A stretch of DNA of 60,182 nucleotides from Rubrivivax gelatinosus. GTDB taxonomy: Bacteria > Pseudomonadota > Gammaproteobacteria > Burkholderiales > Burkholderiaceae_C. Positions within the stretch are counted from its first letter, which is position 1, and every line of letters begins with the position of its first letter. Location: the NCBI RefSeq assembly GCF_016583785.1, contig NZ_NRRU01000019.1, positions 1 to 60,182 on the forward strand, written 5' to 3'. The translations under genes were made by a program, and so were the position numbers. The notes beneath the pieces are model-generated. The model saw only the letters and a program-made list of their open reading frames with translations, did no database searches and had not been told where the DNA came from. Below are positions 1 to 8,751 of this stretch, piece by piece.

Positions 1-2
1 AG

Positions 3-665
3 TGCCCGGGCAGCGGCCAGGCGATCCGCATGGTGGCGCTGGACGCCGGCTGGAGCGACCTGGGCGCCTGGGAAGCGGTGTGGCAGGTGGCGGCCAAGGA
101 CGAACACGGCAACGCCGCCGTCGGCGATGCGATCGTGCGCGACAGCCGCGGCACGCTGGTGCACGCGACCAGCCGGCTCGTCGGCGCCGTCGGCCTGGAC
201 GACGTCGTCATCGTCGAGACCGCCGACGCGGTGCTGGTGGCCGACCGCTCGCGCAGCCAGGAGGTCAAGCAGATCGTCGCCCAGCTGGGCAGCCAGAAGC
301 GCGACGAGCACACGCTGCACCGCAAGGTGCACCGGCCCTGGGGCTGGTACGACAGCATCGACTCGGGGCCGCGGCACCAGGTCAAGCGCATCCTGGTCAA
401 ACCCGGTGCGTCCCTCAGCCTGCAGATGCACCACCACCGCGCCGAGCACTGGATCGTCGTCAGCGGCACCGCCGAGGTGACGGTGGGCGACAAGGTGCTG
501 CTCGTCACCGAGAACCAGAGCACCTACATCCCGCTGGGCGAGACCCACCGGCTGCGCAACCCCGGCAAGCTGCCGCTGGAGATCATCGAGGTGCAGTCCG
601 GCAGCTACCTCGGCGAAGACGACATCGTGCGCTTCGAGGACACCTACGGCCGCCTCGGATCTTGA
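3..665 (+). CDS. manC: Mannose-1-phosphate guanylyltransferase/mannose-6-phosphate isomerase, C-terminal part (5'-truncated by window)
   Basis: The reading frame is open from the window edge, so only the last ~220 of the ~470 residues usual for this bifunctional family are present. The family makes GDP-mannose, a sugar donor for exopolysaccharide, in the cytoplasm. The visible part begins in the end of the nucleotidyltransferase domain (VALDAGWSDLGAWEAVW) and continues into the C-terminal cupin isomerase domain, with KVHRPWGWYDSID, the metal-binding LQMHHHRAEHW and the closing VQSGSYLGEDDIVRFEDTYGR region. It ends 38 bp from the convergent UDP-glucose dehydrogenase; a small GC hairpin (676-691) lies between them. 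A GDP-mannose enzyme beside the eps locus suggests a mannose-containing polymer, which is inference. Confidence 0.9.
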   Translation, partial: CPGSGQAIRMVALDAGWSDLGAWEAVWQVAAKDEHGNAAVGDAIVRDSRGTLVHATSRLVGAVGLDDVVIVETADAVLVADRSRSQEVKQIVAQLGSQKRDEHTLHRKVHRPWGWYDSIDSGPRHQVKRILVKPGASLSLQMHHHRAEHWIVVSGTAEVTVGDKVLLVTENQSTYIPLGETHRLRNPGKLPLEIIEVQSGSYLGEDDIVRFEDTYGRLGS

Positions 666-703
666 GGGCGGGCGGCCCGGCACGAGCCGGGGTTCTCCGG
701 CGC

Positions 704-2032
704 TCAGGCGCCGATGCGGCCGATCGCGCGGTACTCGAAACCCAGCGTCTTCATGTAGGCCGGGTCGTAGAGGTTGCGGCCGTCGAAGACGACGGGCTGC
801 TTCAGCGCCGCCTTCATCGCCTCGAAGTCCGGGTTGCGGAATTCTTTCCACTCGGTGATCACGACCAGCGCATCGGCACCGGCCAGCGCCTCGCCCTGGC
901 TGGCGACGAACTCCAGGCCGGCGGCGCCGCCCATCACGCGGCGCGCCTCGTCCATCGCCACCGGGTCGTAGGCACGCAGGCTGGCGCCGCGCGCCAGCAG
1001 CGCGTCGACGATGACGCGGCTGGGCGCTTCGCGCATGTCGTCGGTGTTGGGCTTGAAGGCCAGGCCCCAGAGCGCGAAGCGGCGGCCGGCGAGGTCGGCG
1101 CCGAAACGCGCGACGATCTTGTCGACCAGCAGCAGCTTCTGGCGGTCGTTGGCGTCCTCGACCGCCTGCAGCACGCCGAGCTCGACGCCGTTCTCGCGTC
1201 CGGTGTGGATCAGCGCCTTCACGTCCTTCGGGAAGCAGCTGCCGCCGTAGCCGGTGCCGGCGTAGAGGAAGTGGGTGCCGATGCGCGGGTCGCTGCCGAT
1301 GCCCTTGCGCACGCTCTCGATGTCGGCGCCGACCTTCTCGGCCAGGCGCGCGAGTTCGTTCATGAAGCTGATGCGCGTGGCCAGCATCGCGTTCGCGGCG
1401 TACTTGGTGAACTCGGCACTGGGCACGTCCATCACCAGCAGCCGGTCGTGGTTGCGCATGAACGGCGTGTACAGCGCACGCATCAGCAGCACCGCACGGT
1501 CGTCGTCGGCGCCGACGACGATGCGGTCCGGGCGCATGCAGTCCTCGACCGCCGCGCCTTCCTTCAGGAACTCGGGGTTGGAGACGACCGCGAAGTCCAT
1601 CTCCAGGCCGCGCGCGGCGAGCGCCGCACGCACCGCGTCGCGCACCTTGGCGGCGGTGCCCACCGGCACCGTGCTCTTGTCGACGATGACCTTGTAGTCG
1701 GTCATGTGGCGGCCGATGTTGGTCGCAGCGGCCAGCACGTACTGCAGGTCGGCCGAGCCGTCCTCGTCGGGCGGCGTGCCGACACCGATGAACTGGATCG
1801 TGCCGTGGGCCACGGCGGCCGCGATGTCGGTCGTGAACTGCAGCCGGCCGGCGGCGACGTTGCGGCGCACGATCTCTTCGAGCCCGGGCTCGTGGATCGG
1901 GATGCCGCCGTCGTTGAGGATGCGGATCTTGCGCTCGTCGACGTCGAGGCAGACGACGTGATTGCCCATCTCGGACAGGCAGGCGCCTGTGACGAGGCCG
2001 ACGTAGCCGGTTCCGACGACGGTGACTTTCAA
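704..2032 (-). CDS. ugd: UDP-glucose 6-dehydrogenase
   Basis: 442 residues, the usual length for the family. It oxidises UDP-glucose to UDP-glucuronate with two NAD+, giving an acidic sugar donor for exopolysaccharide. The N-terminal Rossmann motif is [18 protein letters not shown] at residues 5-22; the catalytic cysteine is in [10 protein letters not shown] (Cys266); the C-terminal UDP-binding domain follows with [15 protein letters not shown]. The start ATG opens directly on the Rossmann strand, as in homologues. It is transcribed away from the beta-helix lipoprotein gene across a 316-bp divergent region and converges on the mannose-1-phosphate guanylyltransferase gene. The gene context fits provision of precursors to the eps operon; a more general role in envelope polysaccharides is possible. 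Confidence 0.95.
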   Translation of the reverse strand: MKVTVVGTGYVGLVTGACLSEMGNHVVCLDVDERKIRILNDGGIPIHEPGLEEIVRRNVAAGRLQFTTDIAAAVAHGTIQFIGVGTPPDEDGSADLQYVLAAATNIGRHMTDYKVIVDKSTVPVGTAAKVRDAVRAALAARGLEMDFAVVSNPEFLKEGAAVEDCMRPDRIVVGADDDRAVLLMRALYTPFMRNHDRLLVMDVPSAEFTKYAANAMLATRISFMNELARLAEKVGADIESVRKGIGSDPRIGTHFLYAGTGYGGSCFPKDVKALIHTGRENGVELGVLQAVEDANDRQKLLLVDKIVARFGADLAGRRFALWGLAFKPNTDDMREAPSRVIVDALLARGASLRAYDPVAMDEARRVMGGAAGLEFVASQGEALAGADALVVITEWKEFRNPDFEAMKAALKQPVVFDGRNLYDPAYMKTLGFEYRAIGRIGA

Positions 2033-2348
2033 ACATCTTCTCCGGTGACGCGGCCTGGCGGCCGCCGACCGGCTGAGTGTAGCCGCCGCCGTCTTCCGGA
2101 CCGGGCGCGCGCACCCTCGCGCGCAAGGGACAGCGGACCGGCCAATTGACGTTACGCAAGTTTACGAACGTCGGCGTTAGCGCCCGAGGCGGTGGCCGAT
2201 GACAGGGCATCCGCACCGGCACCGGCCGGACGACACGAATCCAAGACGCAGGACGGGACGCATCGCCCGCCCAGGGCTTTCGTGCGCCGCTCGCAGCCGG
2301 TCCGTCGCACTCGACGACTCCCCGCCGCCGCCGTTCCACGAGACCCGC
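2033..2348. other. Divergent intergenic region between ugd and beta-helix lipoprotein gene
   Basis: This 316-bp stretch has no credible gene. It must hold the promoters for the leftward ugd and the rightward lipoprotein gene. An AT-richer island at about 2140-2180 stands out against the GC-rich surroundings and contains TTGACG (2146-2151) and the imperfect dyad annotated separately. I could not pair a convincing -10 box with the TTGACG. Confidence 0.5.
2148..2172. promoter_or_regulatory. 25-bp imperfect dyad, candidate operator
   Basis: The outer arms GACGTT and AACGTC are perfect inverted repeats, with a further symmetric AA/TT pair near the centre; TTACG also occurs twice as a direct repeat inside. 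It lies in the only AT-rich part of the ugd/lipoprotein divergent region, about 116 bp from the ugd start and about 176 bp from the lipoprotein start. Position and symmetry suggest a regulator site; the regulator is unknown. Confidence 0.35.
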
Positions 2349-5300
2349 ATGAACCGCCTGAACCTCAAGACCCGCACCCTGCCCGCGGGGCTGCTCCTGC
2401 CCATCGTGCTGCTCGCCGTCACAGGCTGCGGCGGCGGGGGTGGCGGCGAGACGAATGCCGCCGACACCGCGACCGACCCGACACCCCCTGTCGCGACGAC
2501 GCCGACCCCTGGCGCCGTCACCGGCGACATCGTCGCCGCGACCCCGGACACCACGGCCGACATCACGCCCGACCCAAGCACCGGCCCGACGGCCGCCGCC
2601 ACCCCGACGACGCCACTCGGCAGCGCCGCGGCGACGAGCACGCTGGTGGTGCGCGCCAGCGGCGTGCTGCTCGGCGGCGTCGGGTCGATGCTGAAGATCA
2701 TCGCCGGCGGCCAGACCATCGCCACCACCGAGGTGCGCTCGACCGCTTACCAGGACTACGTCTACACGGTGCCGACGGTGAGCGCCGGCACGCGCGTGGA
2801 CATCGCCTATACCAACGACGGCAGCTCCGGCAAGGTCGACCGCAACGCGTTCGTGGAGTCGATCACCGTCGACGGCAAGACCCTCGCCGCGACCGCGGCC
2901 CAGTACGACGTCGGCAGCGGCAACGCCGCATTCGACGGCGTGGACGTGCGCCCCGGGCAGTCGGGCATGTTCTGGAACGGCGCGCTGCGCTTCGTCGTCG
3001 ACTCGGCCTCCGCGCCGGCCAGCACGAGCGGCGGCTTCTACGTCGACGCGACGGCCGGCAACGACGCCAACGCCGGCAACAGCGAATCAGCGCCCTGGAA
3101 GACGCTCGCCAAGCTCGCCGGCATCCGCCTGAGCACCGGCCAGGGCATCTTCCTGCGCTGCGGGCAGACCTGGCGCGAGCCGCTGGTGCTGTCGGAGTCG
3201 CAACTCGTCAACGGCTCGACCGTCGCCGGCTACGGCAGCGAATGCACGAGCACCAAGGCCGTGGTCTCGGGCGCGGTCGCGCTGAGCGGCGGCTGGACCC
3301 GTTCGGGCAACGTCTGGTCGCGCTCGGTGGCGGCGGGCACGCCCAAGATCACGCGCCTGACCGTCGGCAGCACCGTCTACCGCACCGCGCAGTGGCCCAA
3401 CTATGCCGGCGCCGCGACCGAATACGACCTGGCCGATGCCACCTCGCCGAGCACGCGCAGCGCGCTGGTGATCTCGGCCGCCGGCGCCGCCGCGGTCGGC
3501 TCCAACGACCTCGTCGGCGCCACCGTCGCGCTGCGCAGCCTGCCGTGGCAGGCCGAGACGGCGACCGTCGCCGCCTACTCGGGCGGCCGCGTGACCTTCA
3601 GCGCGTCGACGACCAACACGCTGGGCGCCGGCGTCGGCTACCTCCTGCAGGACAAGCCCTGGATGCTCGACGCCGGCGGCGAGTTCTTCCACGACACCAC
3701 GAACAACCGCGTGTCCGTCGTCGGCGCCGACGCCGACCAGCAGGCCAACCTCAACGGCTATGCCGTCGAGGGCGCCGCGCGCAGCACCGTGGTCAAGATC
3801 TCGGGCCGCACCGGCATCGTCGTACGCGACCTCGAGGCGACGATGTCGGCCGCCGACGGCTTTGCCGTCACCGACGTGCCCGGCGTCGTGATGGACCGGG
3901 TGCGCGCCACGCGCAACGGCCGCAGCGGCATCGCGCTGGCGATCTTCGACCCCGCGATCACCAGCACCGCGCGCAGCACGATCAGCGCCGCCTACGTCGA
4001 CGCCAACTGGGTCAACGGCATCGACGCGACGCACCAGGACCGCACCGACGTGCTCGACACCAGCGTCAAGGACACCGGCATGGCCGGCAACGTCGGCAAC
4101 TCGCTGGCCGGCATCGCCATCGGCGCCTCGGGCTCGGTCCAGCGCAGCACGGTCGCGAGCAGCGCGCAGTCGGCGATCCGCTTCTCCGGCACCGGCGGCA
4201 GCGTCGTGCGCAGCAACTCGGTCCAGACCTACTGCCTGCGTTTCGCCGACTGCGGCGCGATCTACAGCTGGAACGGCCCCAAGGCCTCGCGCAAGACGAC
4301 GAACCAGTCGTGGACCGTCGAGAAGAACCAGGTCCTGGACGGCCGTACCAACGCCAACGGCGCCCTCGGCAGCCCCGACCACGTGGTCGCCGCGGTCTAC
4401 CTCGACGACTACTCGCAGGGCGGGACCATCCGCGACAACACGATCGCGACGGTGCCGATCGGCATCTTCCTGCACAACGTCAGCCAGACCGCCGTCAGCG
4501 ACAACCGCGTGTGGCTGACGACGCGCTCGGGCCTGACCGCGTCGATGGACCAGACCGACTACGACTACATGACGGGCAACACCGTCTCGGGCAACGAGTT
4601 CGTGCGCACCACGACCTCCAGCGGCAGCTTCCCGGCGCAGCCGGTGACGACGCAGACGCAGTTCGTGCAGGTGAACAACTCGCTCGTCGGCACGGCCACG
4701 CTGACCAGCGGCGCCAACATCTTCAGCGCCAACCGCTACCTCGAGCACAACGGCAACACCGGCAACTTCGCGCGGCTGAAGGACGCGTCGGGCGAGCGCC
4801 TGATCAGCGCCGAAGCCTGGCTCGCGCTCGCGTCCACCGACGCCCCGGCGCAGATGCCGGTGATCTTCGCGATGTCGACCTTCGAGTTCGGGCCGAACCT
4901 GCTCTCCGGCGGCGACTTCAGCGCGTCGCTGTCGCCGTGGACGACCTACTTCACCGCGAGTTCGCCGCGCGGCAGCGCGCGCTGGCTGGCCTCGCTGACC
5001 GGCTGCAGCAGCGGCTGCGTCGAGCTCAAGCCGGCCAAGCTCGGCGACATGCTGTCGAGCCCGGCGGTTGCGCTCACCGCCGGCACGCTCTACCAGTACC
5101 GCTACACCGCGGTCTACGAGGCCGCCGGCACGGTGGGCGAGCCCTTCATCGCGCGCACGGTCTCGCCCTGGGACTCGATGATGGACGCCAGCGGCTACAA
5201 GGCCAACGCGTCGCGCAGCGGCAGCACCGGCCAGGTGACCAACTACGAGGCCTTCTTCACCGCGAAGACGACGGCCAACGCGCAGGTGAACATCCAGGTC

Positions 5301-5558
5301 GCGACCGCCTACACCCCGATCGCCTTCGACAACGTGTCGCTGCGGGCCGTGCTTGGCTACCGCTTCTCGCAAGCGGCGGACTGGCGCCGCCTGATCAGCG
5401 CCGGCACGACGGCACTGACGGTCGACTGCGCCGCCCTGGGCTGGCCCGCCGGCTGCAGCGTCGGCGGCCCCGACGGTACGCCGGTCGCGCTGCCGGCGAC
5501 CGTGAACGCGGGCGACAGCCGGCTGTTCGTACGCCTGGATTCCGAGTGGAAACGCTGA
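2349..5558 (+). CDS. Secreted lipoprotein with N-terminal carbohydrate-binding module and right-handed parallel beta-helix
   Basis: I start at ATG 2349 (1069 residues) because it opens a lipoprotein signal peptide: MNRLNLK, a hydrophobic core, then lipobox AVTGC with Cys27 followed by a glycine run. No strong ribosome-binding site is visible. A Thr/Pro/Ala-rich linker leads to a domain of about 120 residues with TNDGSSGKVDRN and FDGVDVRPGQSG, which resembles the calcium-dependent CBM36/CBM60-type modules. Then SGGFYVDATAGNDANAG opens a long beta-helix region typical of polysaccharide lyases and epimerases. The C-terminus, from NLLSGGDFSASLSPW, looks like a jelly-roll carbohydrate-binding domain. 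Placement beside the eps locus suggests it binds, trims or modifies the exopolysaccharide at the cell surface. No catalytic residues could be assigned, so the activity is unknown. Confidence 0.85.
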   Translation: MNRLNLKTRTLPAGLLLPIVLLAVTGCGGGGGGETNAADTATDPTPPVATTPTPGAVTGDIVAATPDTTADITPDPSTGPTAAATPTTPLGSAAATSTLVVRASGVLLGGVGSMLKIIAGGQTIATTEVRSTAYQDYVYTVPTVSAGTRVDIAYTNDGSSGKVDRNAFVESITVDGKTLAATAAQYDVGSGNAAFDGVDVRPGQSGMFWNGALRFVVDSASAPASTSGGFYVDATAGNDANAGNSESAPWKTLAKLAGIRLSTGQGIFLRCGQTWREPLVLSESQLVNGSTVAGYGSECTSTKAVVSGAVALSGGWTRSGNVWSRSVAAGTPKITRLTVGSTVYRTAQWPNYAGAATEYDLADATSPSTRSALVISAAGAAAVGSNDLVGATVALRSLPWQAETATVAAYSGGRVTFSASTTNTLGAGVGYLLQDKPWMLDAGGEFFHDTTNNRVSVVGADADQQANLNGYAVEGAARSTVVKISGRTGIVVRDLEATMSAADGFAVTDVPGVVMDRVRATRNGRSGIALAIFDPAITSTARSTISAAYVDANWVNGIDATHQDRTDVLDTSVKDTGMAGNVGNSLAGIAIGASGSVQRSTVASSAQSAIRFSGTGGSVVRSNSVQTYCLRFADCGAIYSWNGPKASRKTTNQSWTVEKNQVLDGRTNANGALGSPDHVVAAVYLDDYSQGGTIRDNTIATVPIGIFLHNVSQTAVSDNRVWLTTRSGLTASMDQTDYDYMTGNTVSGNEFVRTTTSSGSFPAQPVTTQTQFVQVNNSLVGTATLTSGANIFSANRYLEHNGNTGNFARLKDASGERLISAEAWLALASTDAPAQMPVIFAMSTFEFGPNLLSGGDFSASLSPWTTYFTASSPRGSARWLASLTGCSSGCVELKPAKLGDMLSSPAVALTAGTLYQYRYTAVYEAAGTVGEPFIARTVSPWDSMMDASGYKANASRSGSTGQVTNYEAFFTAKTTANAQVNIQVATAYTPIAFDNVSLRAVLGYRFSQAADWRRLISAGTTALTVDCAALGWPAGCSVGGPDGTPVALPATVNAGDSRLFVRLDSEWKR

Positions 5559-5587
5559 ACGCGGCTTAGCCCCGCAATCGCAACCGA

Positions 5588-5612
5588 GGCCGCCCCTGAG
5601 GCGGCCTTTCTT
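5588..5612 (+). terminator. Rho-independent terminator after the beta-helix lipoprotein gene
   Basis: A 7-bp perfect stem GGCCGCC (5588-5594) pairs with GGCGGCC (5600-5606) across a 5-nt loop and is followed by TTTCTT. It lies 29 bp past the stop codon. It separates this gene from the next one, which therefore probably has its own promoter. Confidence 0.85.
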
Positions 5613-5710
5613 CTGCTCCCGGACCGCCGTGGCGCGGGGACATTTCCCGCCGCCGCCGCCGCTTGCTACCCTCGATGCGACCGTCAGCGCGGACCTCGGG
5701 AGGCACAGCG

Positions 5711-6538
5711 GTGAAGATCGCGTTCTTGGTTCAGGCGCACACCAACGTGGCCCAGCTCGCGCTGCTCGCGCGCGCGCTGCACAGCGCACGCAGCGAGGTC
5801 TGGCTGCACCTGGATGCGAAGTGCAGCGAAGACCCGTCGCCGCTGCTCGCCGACGCGCAGCTGGTGCCGCGCATCCCCGTCTATCACGCCGGCTTTTCGC
5901 AGGTGCGCGCGACGCTGATCCTGCTGCGCGCCGCGTTCGAGCGCGGCTACGACCACTACTTCCTGCTGTCCGGCCAGTGTTTCCCGATCAAGCCGCTGGA
6001 CTGGCTGTTCGAGCGCCTGGACCCGGGCCACGACCGCCTGAACTGCTACCCGCTGCCGCGCGACATCCTGGCCAAGCGCCTGGACCGGCTGGAGCGCTTC
6101 TACTTCGAGCGCCACGCCGACAGCCTGCTGCACCGGCTGGGCAACAAGATCGCCTGGCGCCTGCCCAAGCGCAACTTCGTCAAGGGGCTGTCGCTGTGGC
6201 CTTACGGCGGCTCCAACTGGTGGTGCCTGCGCCACTCGACCGTCGCCTACGTGCTGCGCTACGCCGACACGAACCCCGGCTTCTCGCGTTTCCTGTCGAC
6301 GACGCTGTGCAGCGACGAGGTGTTCTTCCAGTCCATCGTCTCGAACATGGCGATCGAGCACGAGCTGCGCCCGGCGCTGTTCTGCGCCGACTTCGACCCG
6401 TCGACGCACCGGCCGCGCGTCTACACACGCGCCGACATCCCGCTGCTCGACGCGCGCGAGGTCTTCGTCGCGCGCAAGATGGACCTGGCGGTCGACGCCG
6501 GCCTGCTGGAGCACTACGCCGGCGTCGCCCGCGGCTGA
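5711..6538 (+). CDS. GT14-like (core-2/I-branching enzyme family) glycosyltransferase
   Basis: The protein has 275 residues from GTG 5711, which is chosen because GGGAGG lies a few bases upstream and the protein then opens VKIAFLVQAHTN as in family members. Family features visible are the WLHLDAKC segment, FLLSGQCFPIKPLDWLFERL, GSNWWCLRHSTVAYVL and the acidic SDEVFFQSIV that serves as the catalytic carboxylate region in beta-1,6-N-acetylglucosaminyl- and xylosyltransferases. No signal peptide or membrane segment is seen, so it should act in the cytoplasm on nucleotide-sugar donors. It ends 15 bp from the convergent last gene of the eps operon. A role in branching the exopolysaccharide is inferred from position only. 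Confidence 0.8.
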   Translation: MKIAFLVQAHTNVAQLALLARALHSARSEVWLHLDAKCSEDPSPLLADAQLVPRIPVYHAGFSQVRATLILLRAAFERGYDHYFLLSGQCFPIKPLDWLFERLDPGHDRLNCYPLPRDILAKRLDRLERFYFERHADSLLHRLGNKIAWRLPKRNFVKGLSLWPYGGSNWWCLRHSTVAYVLRYADTNPGFSRFLSTTLCSDEVFFQSIVSNMAIEHELRPALFCADFDPSTHRPRVYTRADIPLLDAREVFVARKMDLAVDAGLLEHYAGVARG

Positions 6539-6553
6539 GCGCCGGCGCCAGCC

Positions 6554-7705
6554 CTAGCGCGCCTCGGGCACGGCCGCCACGCGCGGCCGGGGCTGCCACT
6601 GCAGCAGCAGCGCCTCGTAGGCACCGAGGATGGCCTCCCAGGTGAAACCGGCCTCGAAGCGCTCGGTGTTGCGCCCGGCCAGCAGCGCGGCGAGCCCGGG
6701 TTCGGCCAGCAGCCGTTCGAGCTGGGCGGAAAAAGCGTCGGCACCGTCGAAGTACAGCGCGCCTTCGGCGCAGACCCAGCGGTTGAAGCGGTTGTCGTGC
6801 GCCAGCACGGCGTTGCCGGCGCCCAGCGCCTCGACCAGCGACGGGTTGGTGCCGCCGACCTGGTGACCGTGCACGTAGGCCAGCGCGTGCGCGCGCAGCG
6901 CCTGCACCACCGGCGGGTCGTAGATCGCGCCGACGAAGTCGACCTCGGGCCCGGCGGCGGCACGGACCGCGTCGTGGTACGGATGGCCGGCGTCGTAGCG
7001 CCCGAGCACGACCAGGCGCAGGCCGCGCGGCCGCGCGGAAAAACCACGCACGATCTCGAGGATCGAGTTCTCGGGCTCGGGCCGCGCGACGACGGTCAGG
7101 TAGCGCCCCGGCACCAGGCCGTAAGGCGCCAGCGCCTGCAGCGGCGGCGCGACGACACGATCGGCGCCGTAGGGAATCATCGTGATGCGCTCGGCAGCGG
7201 CCCAGCGCCGCAGATGGACCTTGATCTCCGGGTGGTCGGCCACGAGGTGGTCCGAGAGCCAGCAGCCGGCCCACTCGTTGAGCCGGAACCACGCCTTCGC
7301 GACCGGCCCCCACTTGGCGCGCGCCCACTCGATGCCGTCCATGTTCGTCACGTTGGGCACGCCGCTGCGGCGCAGCAGCAGGCTGAAGACCGCGGTGTTG
7401 TAGCCCAGCGTCAGGCACAGGTCGGGGTGGCGCGCGGCATGGCGTGTCGCATGCCAGTCGAAGACGACGGTGCCGGCGGCGCCGCCGCGCGCGACCGGCA
7501 CGTGCACGCGCTCGATGCCGCGCCACTCGTCGACCGCCACCGGGCCGCGGCCGTCCTGCTGGCAATAGACGACGACACGCCAGCCGCGGCGCACCAGGTG
7601 CAGCGCCAGCTGTTCGGCGAAGGTCTCGAAGCCGCCGTGGCGGGCCGGCACGCCACGCGTGCCCAGGATGCGCAGCGTCGGCGCGTTCGGAGGTGAGGTC
7701 ATCAT
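6554..7705 (-). CDS. DUF1972/GT4-type glycosyltransferase (rhamnosyltransferase-like)
   Basis: The protein has 383 residues from ATG 7705, which overlaps the stop of the upstream GH5 gene as ATGA; ATG 7717 and ATG 7702 are alternatives. The N-terminus ILGTRGVPARHGGFETF is the hallmark of the DUF1972 subgroup of GT-B enzymes, often rhamnosyltransferases. The C-terminal GT4 donor-binding part has VARPEPENSILEIVRGF and the acidic GGTNPSLVEALGAGNAVL. It is the last gene of the eps operon and presumably adds one sugar to the lipid-linked repeat unit at the cytoplasmic face of the membrane. Donor and linkage cannot be read from the sequence. Confidence 0.88.
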   Translation of the reverse strand: MMTSPPNAPTLRILGTRGVPARHGGFETFAEQLALHLVRRGWRVVVYCQQDGRGPVAVDEWRGIERVHVPVARGGAAGTVVFDWHATRHAARHPDLCLTLGYNTAVFSLLLRRSGVPNVTNMDGIEWARAKWGPVAKAWFRLNEWAGCWLSDHLVADHPEIKVHLRRWAAAERITMIPYGADRVVAPPLQALAPYGLVPGRYLTVVARPEPENSILEIVRGFSARPRGLRLVVLGRYDAGHPYHDAVRAAAGPEVDFVGAIYDPPVVQALRAHALAYVHGHQVGGTNPSLVEALGAGNAVLAHDNRFNRWVCAEGALYFDGADAFSAQLERLLAEPGLAALLAGRNTERFEAGFTWEAILGAYEALLLQWQPRPRVAAVPEAR

Positions 7706-8751
7706 CGGGTCGGGCATTCGGCAAGCGCGCGCCGCAGCAGCCGCCAGGCCGGCTCATCGGCCGAGCGCCGGCGCTCCTGGCGGCCCGCGCCGACCTCGGC
7801 GTCCCAGCCCTGCCATTCGCGGAACGCGTGGTAGGTCCAGCTCCAGCGGTACTCCTGGAACAGGGCGATCAGGTCGGCAAGGTAACGCTCGCGTGCACCG
7901 GGCGGCGCCCAGCGCACCGCGCCGAACTCGCCAACGTAGATCGGCGCGCCGCTGCGGCGTTGGAAGGCCCGCACCGGCTCCAGATCGGCGCGCAGCCGCG
8001 CGGCGTCGTAGCGGCCCTGGCCCGGCACCTCGCCGGGATAGTCGACGGCGCCGACAAAGCGCGGGTCGCCGCTGTCCTGGTGGCTGAACTCGAAAGGCTC
8101 GTAGAAGTGCACGCTGTAGATCACACGCTCGACCGGCAGCGCCTCGACGGTGCGGAAGGCCATCGGGCGCGCGCCCGGCGACGGTTCGTAGACGATGTCG
8201 AAACGCGGGTCGACGGCACGCACCGCCGCGATCAGCTGCATCGCCAGCGCCGCCCACAGCCGCTCCTTCTCGGCGAAGTCCCGCCCCGAAGGATGGGCCT
8301 CGTTGACCAGGTCCAGCGCCGCCAGCGCCGCCTGGCCGCGCAAGCGCGTCGCCAGCTCCCGCCACAGCGCCACCAGGCTGCGCTGCAGCGATTCGCGCCG
8401 CCACAGCGGCGAGCGCGGGTCCGGCGACGGCCGCAGCACCGGGATGACCTTCATGCGCTGGTCGCCGGCCAGCTGCAGCGTGCGCATCAGCTCGTCGACA
8501 CCTCGCGCCGGCCATTCGTAGGCCTCGCCGTCCGGCGTCGGGCGCAGCGCGATGCCCAGGCGCACGAGGTCGGCGCCGGCGGCGGCCATGTCGACGAAGT
8601 CGCGCGCCGGCCGGTTGAACACCTCGCCGAGGTGGAAACCGCGGCCGGTGACGGCCGGCCCGCCGGCCCCGGGACAGGCAGCCTGCGCCGGCAGCGTGGC
8701 GGCGAGCGCCGAACCGGCGGCCCCGGCGAGCACAGCGCGGCGCGCGATCAC
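7702..8751 (-). CDS. Glycoside hydrolase family 5 (cellulase-like), exported
   Basis: The protein has 349 residues from GTG 8751, which overlaps the upstream stop as GTGA. The N-terminus IARRAVLAGAAGSALAATLP is a signal peptide with a twin-arginine pair, so export by Tat is plausible (tatABC is also in this window). The TIM-barrel domain shows the two expected glutamates: acid/base in LDLVNEAHPSG (Glu151) and nucleophile in IYVGEFGAVRW (Glu275), with IYSVHFYEPFEF between them. GH5 enzymes cut beta-linked glucans or mannans. Lying inside an exopolysaccharide operon it probably trims, releases or clears the polymer in the periplasm. The exact substrate is unknown. Confidence 0.88.
   Translation of the reverse strand: MIARRAVLAGAAGSALAATLPAQAACPGAGGPAVTGRGFHLGEVFNRPARDFVDMAAAGADLVRLGIALRPTPDGEAYEWPARGVDELMRTLQLAGDQRMKVIPVLRPSPDPRSPLWRRESLQRSLVALWRELATRLRGQAALAALDLVNEAHPSGRDFAEKERLWAALAMQLIAAVRAVDPRFDIVYEPSPGARPMAFRTVEALPVERVIYSVHFYEPFEFSHQDSGDPRFVGAVDYPGEVPGQGRYDAARLRADLEPVRAFQRRSGAPIYVGEFGAVRWAPPGARERYLADLIALFQEYRWSWTYHAFREWQGWDAEVGAGRQERRRSADEPAWRLLRRALAECPTR

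Noticed and set aside
2..2149. 715-codon plus-strand frame covering the window start and ugd
   Set aside because: Arg/Pro-rich translation that is antisense to the well-supported ugd and out of frame with the mannose-1-phosphate guanylyltransferase.
3087..5789. Long minus-strand frame opposite the beta-helix lipoprotein
   Set aside because: Arg/Ala/Gly-rich shadow with no motif; the plus-strand gene has signal peptide, domains and terminator.
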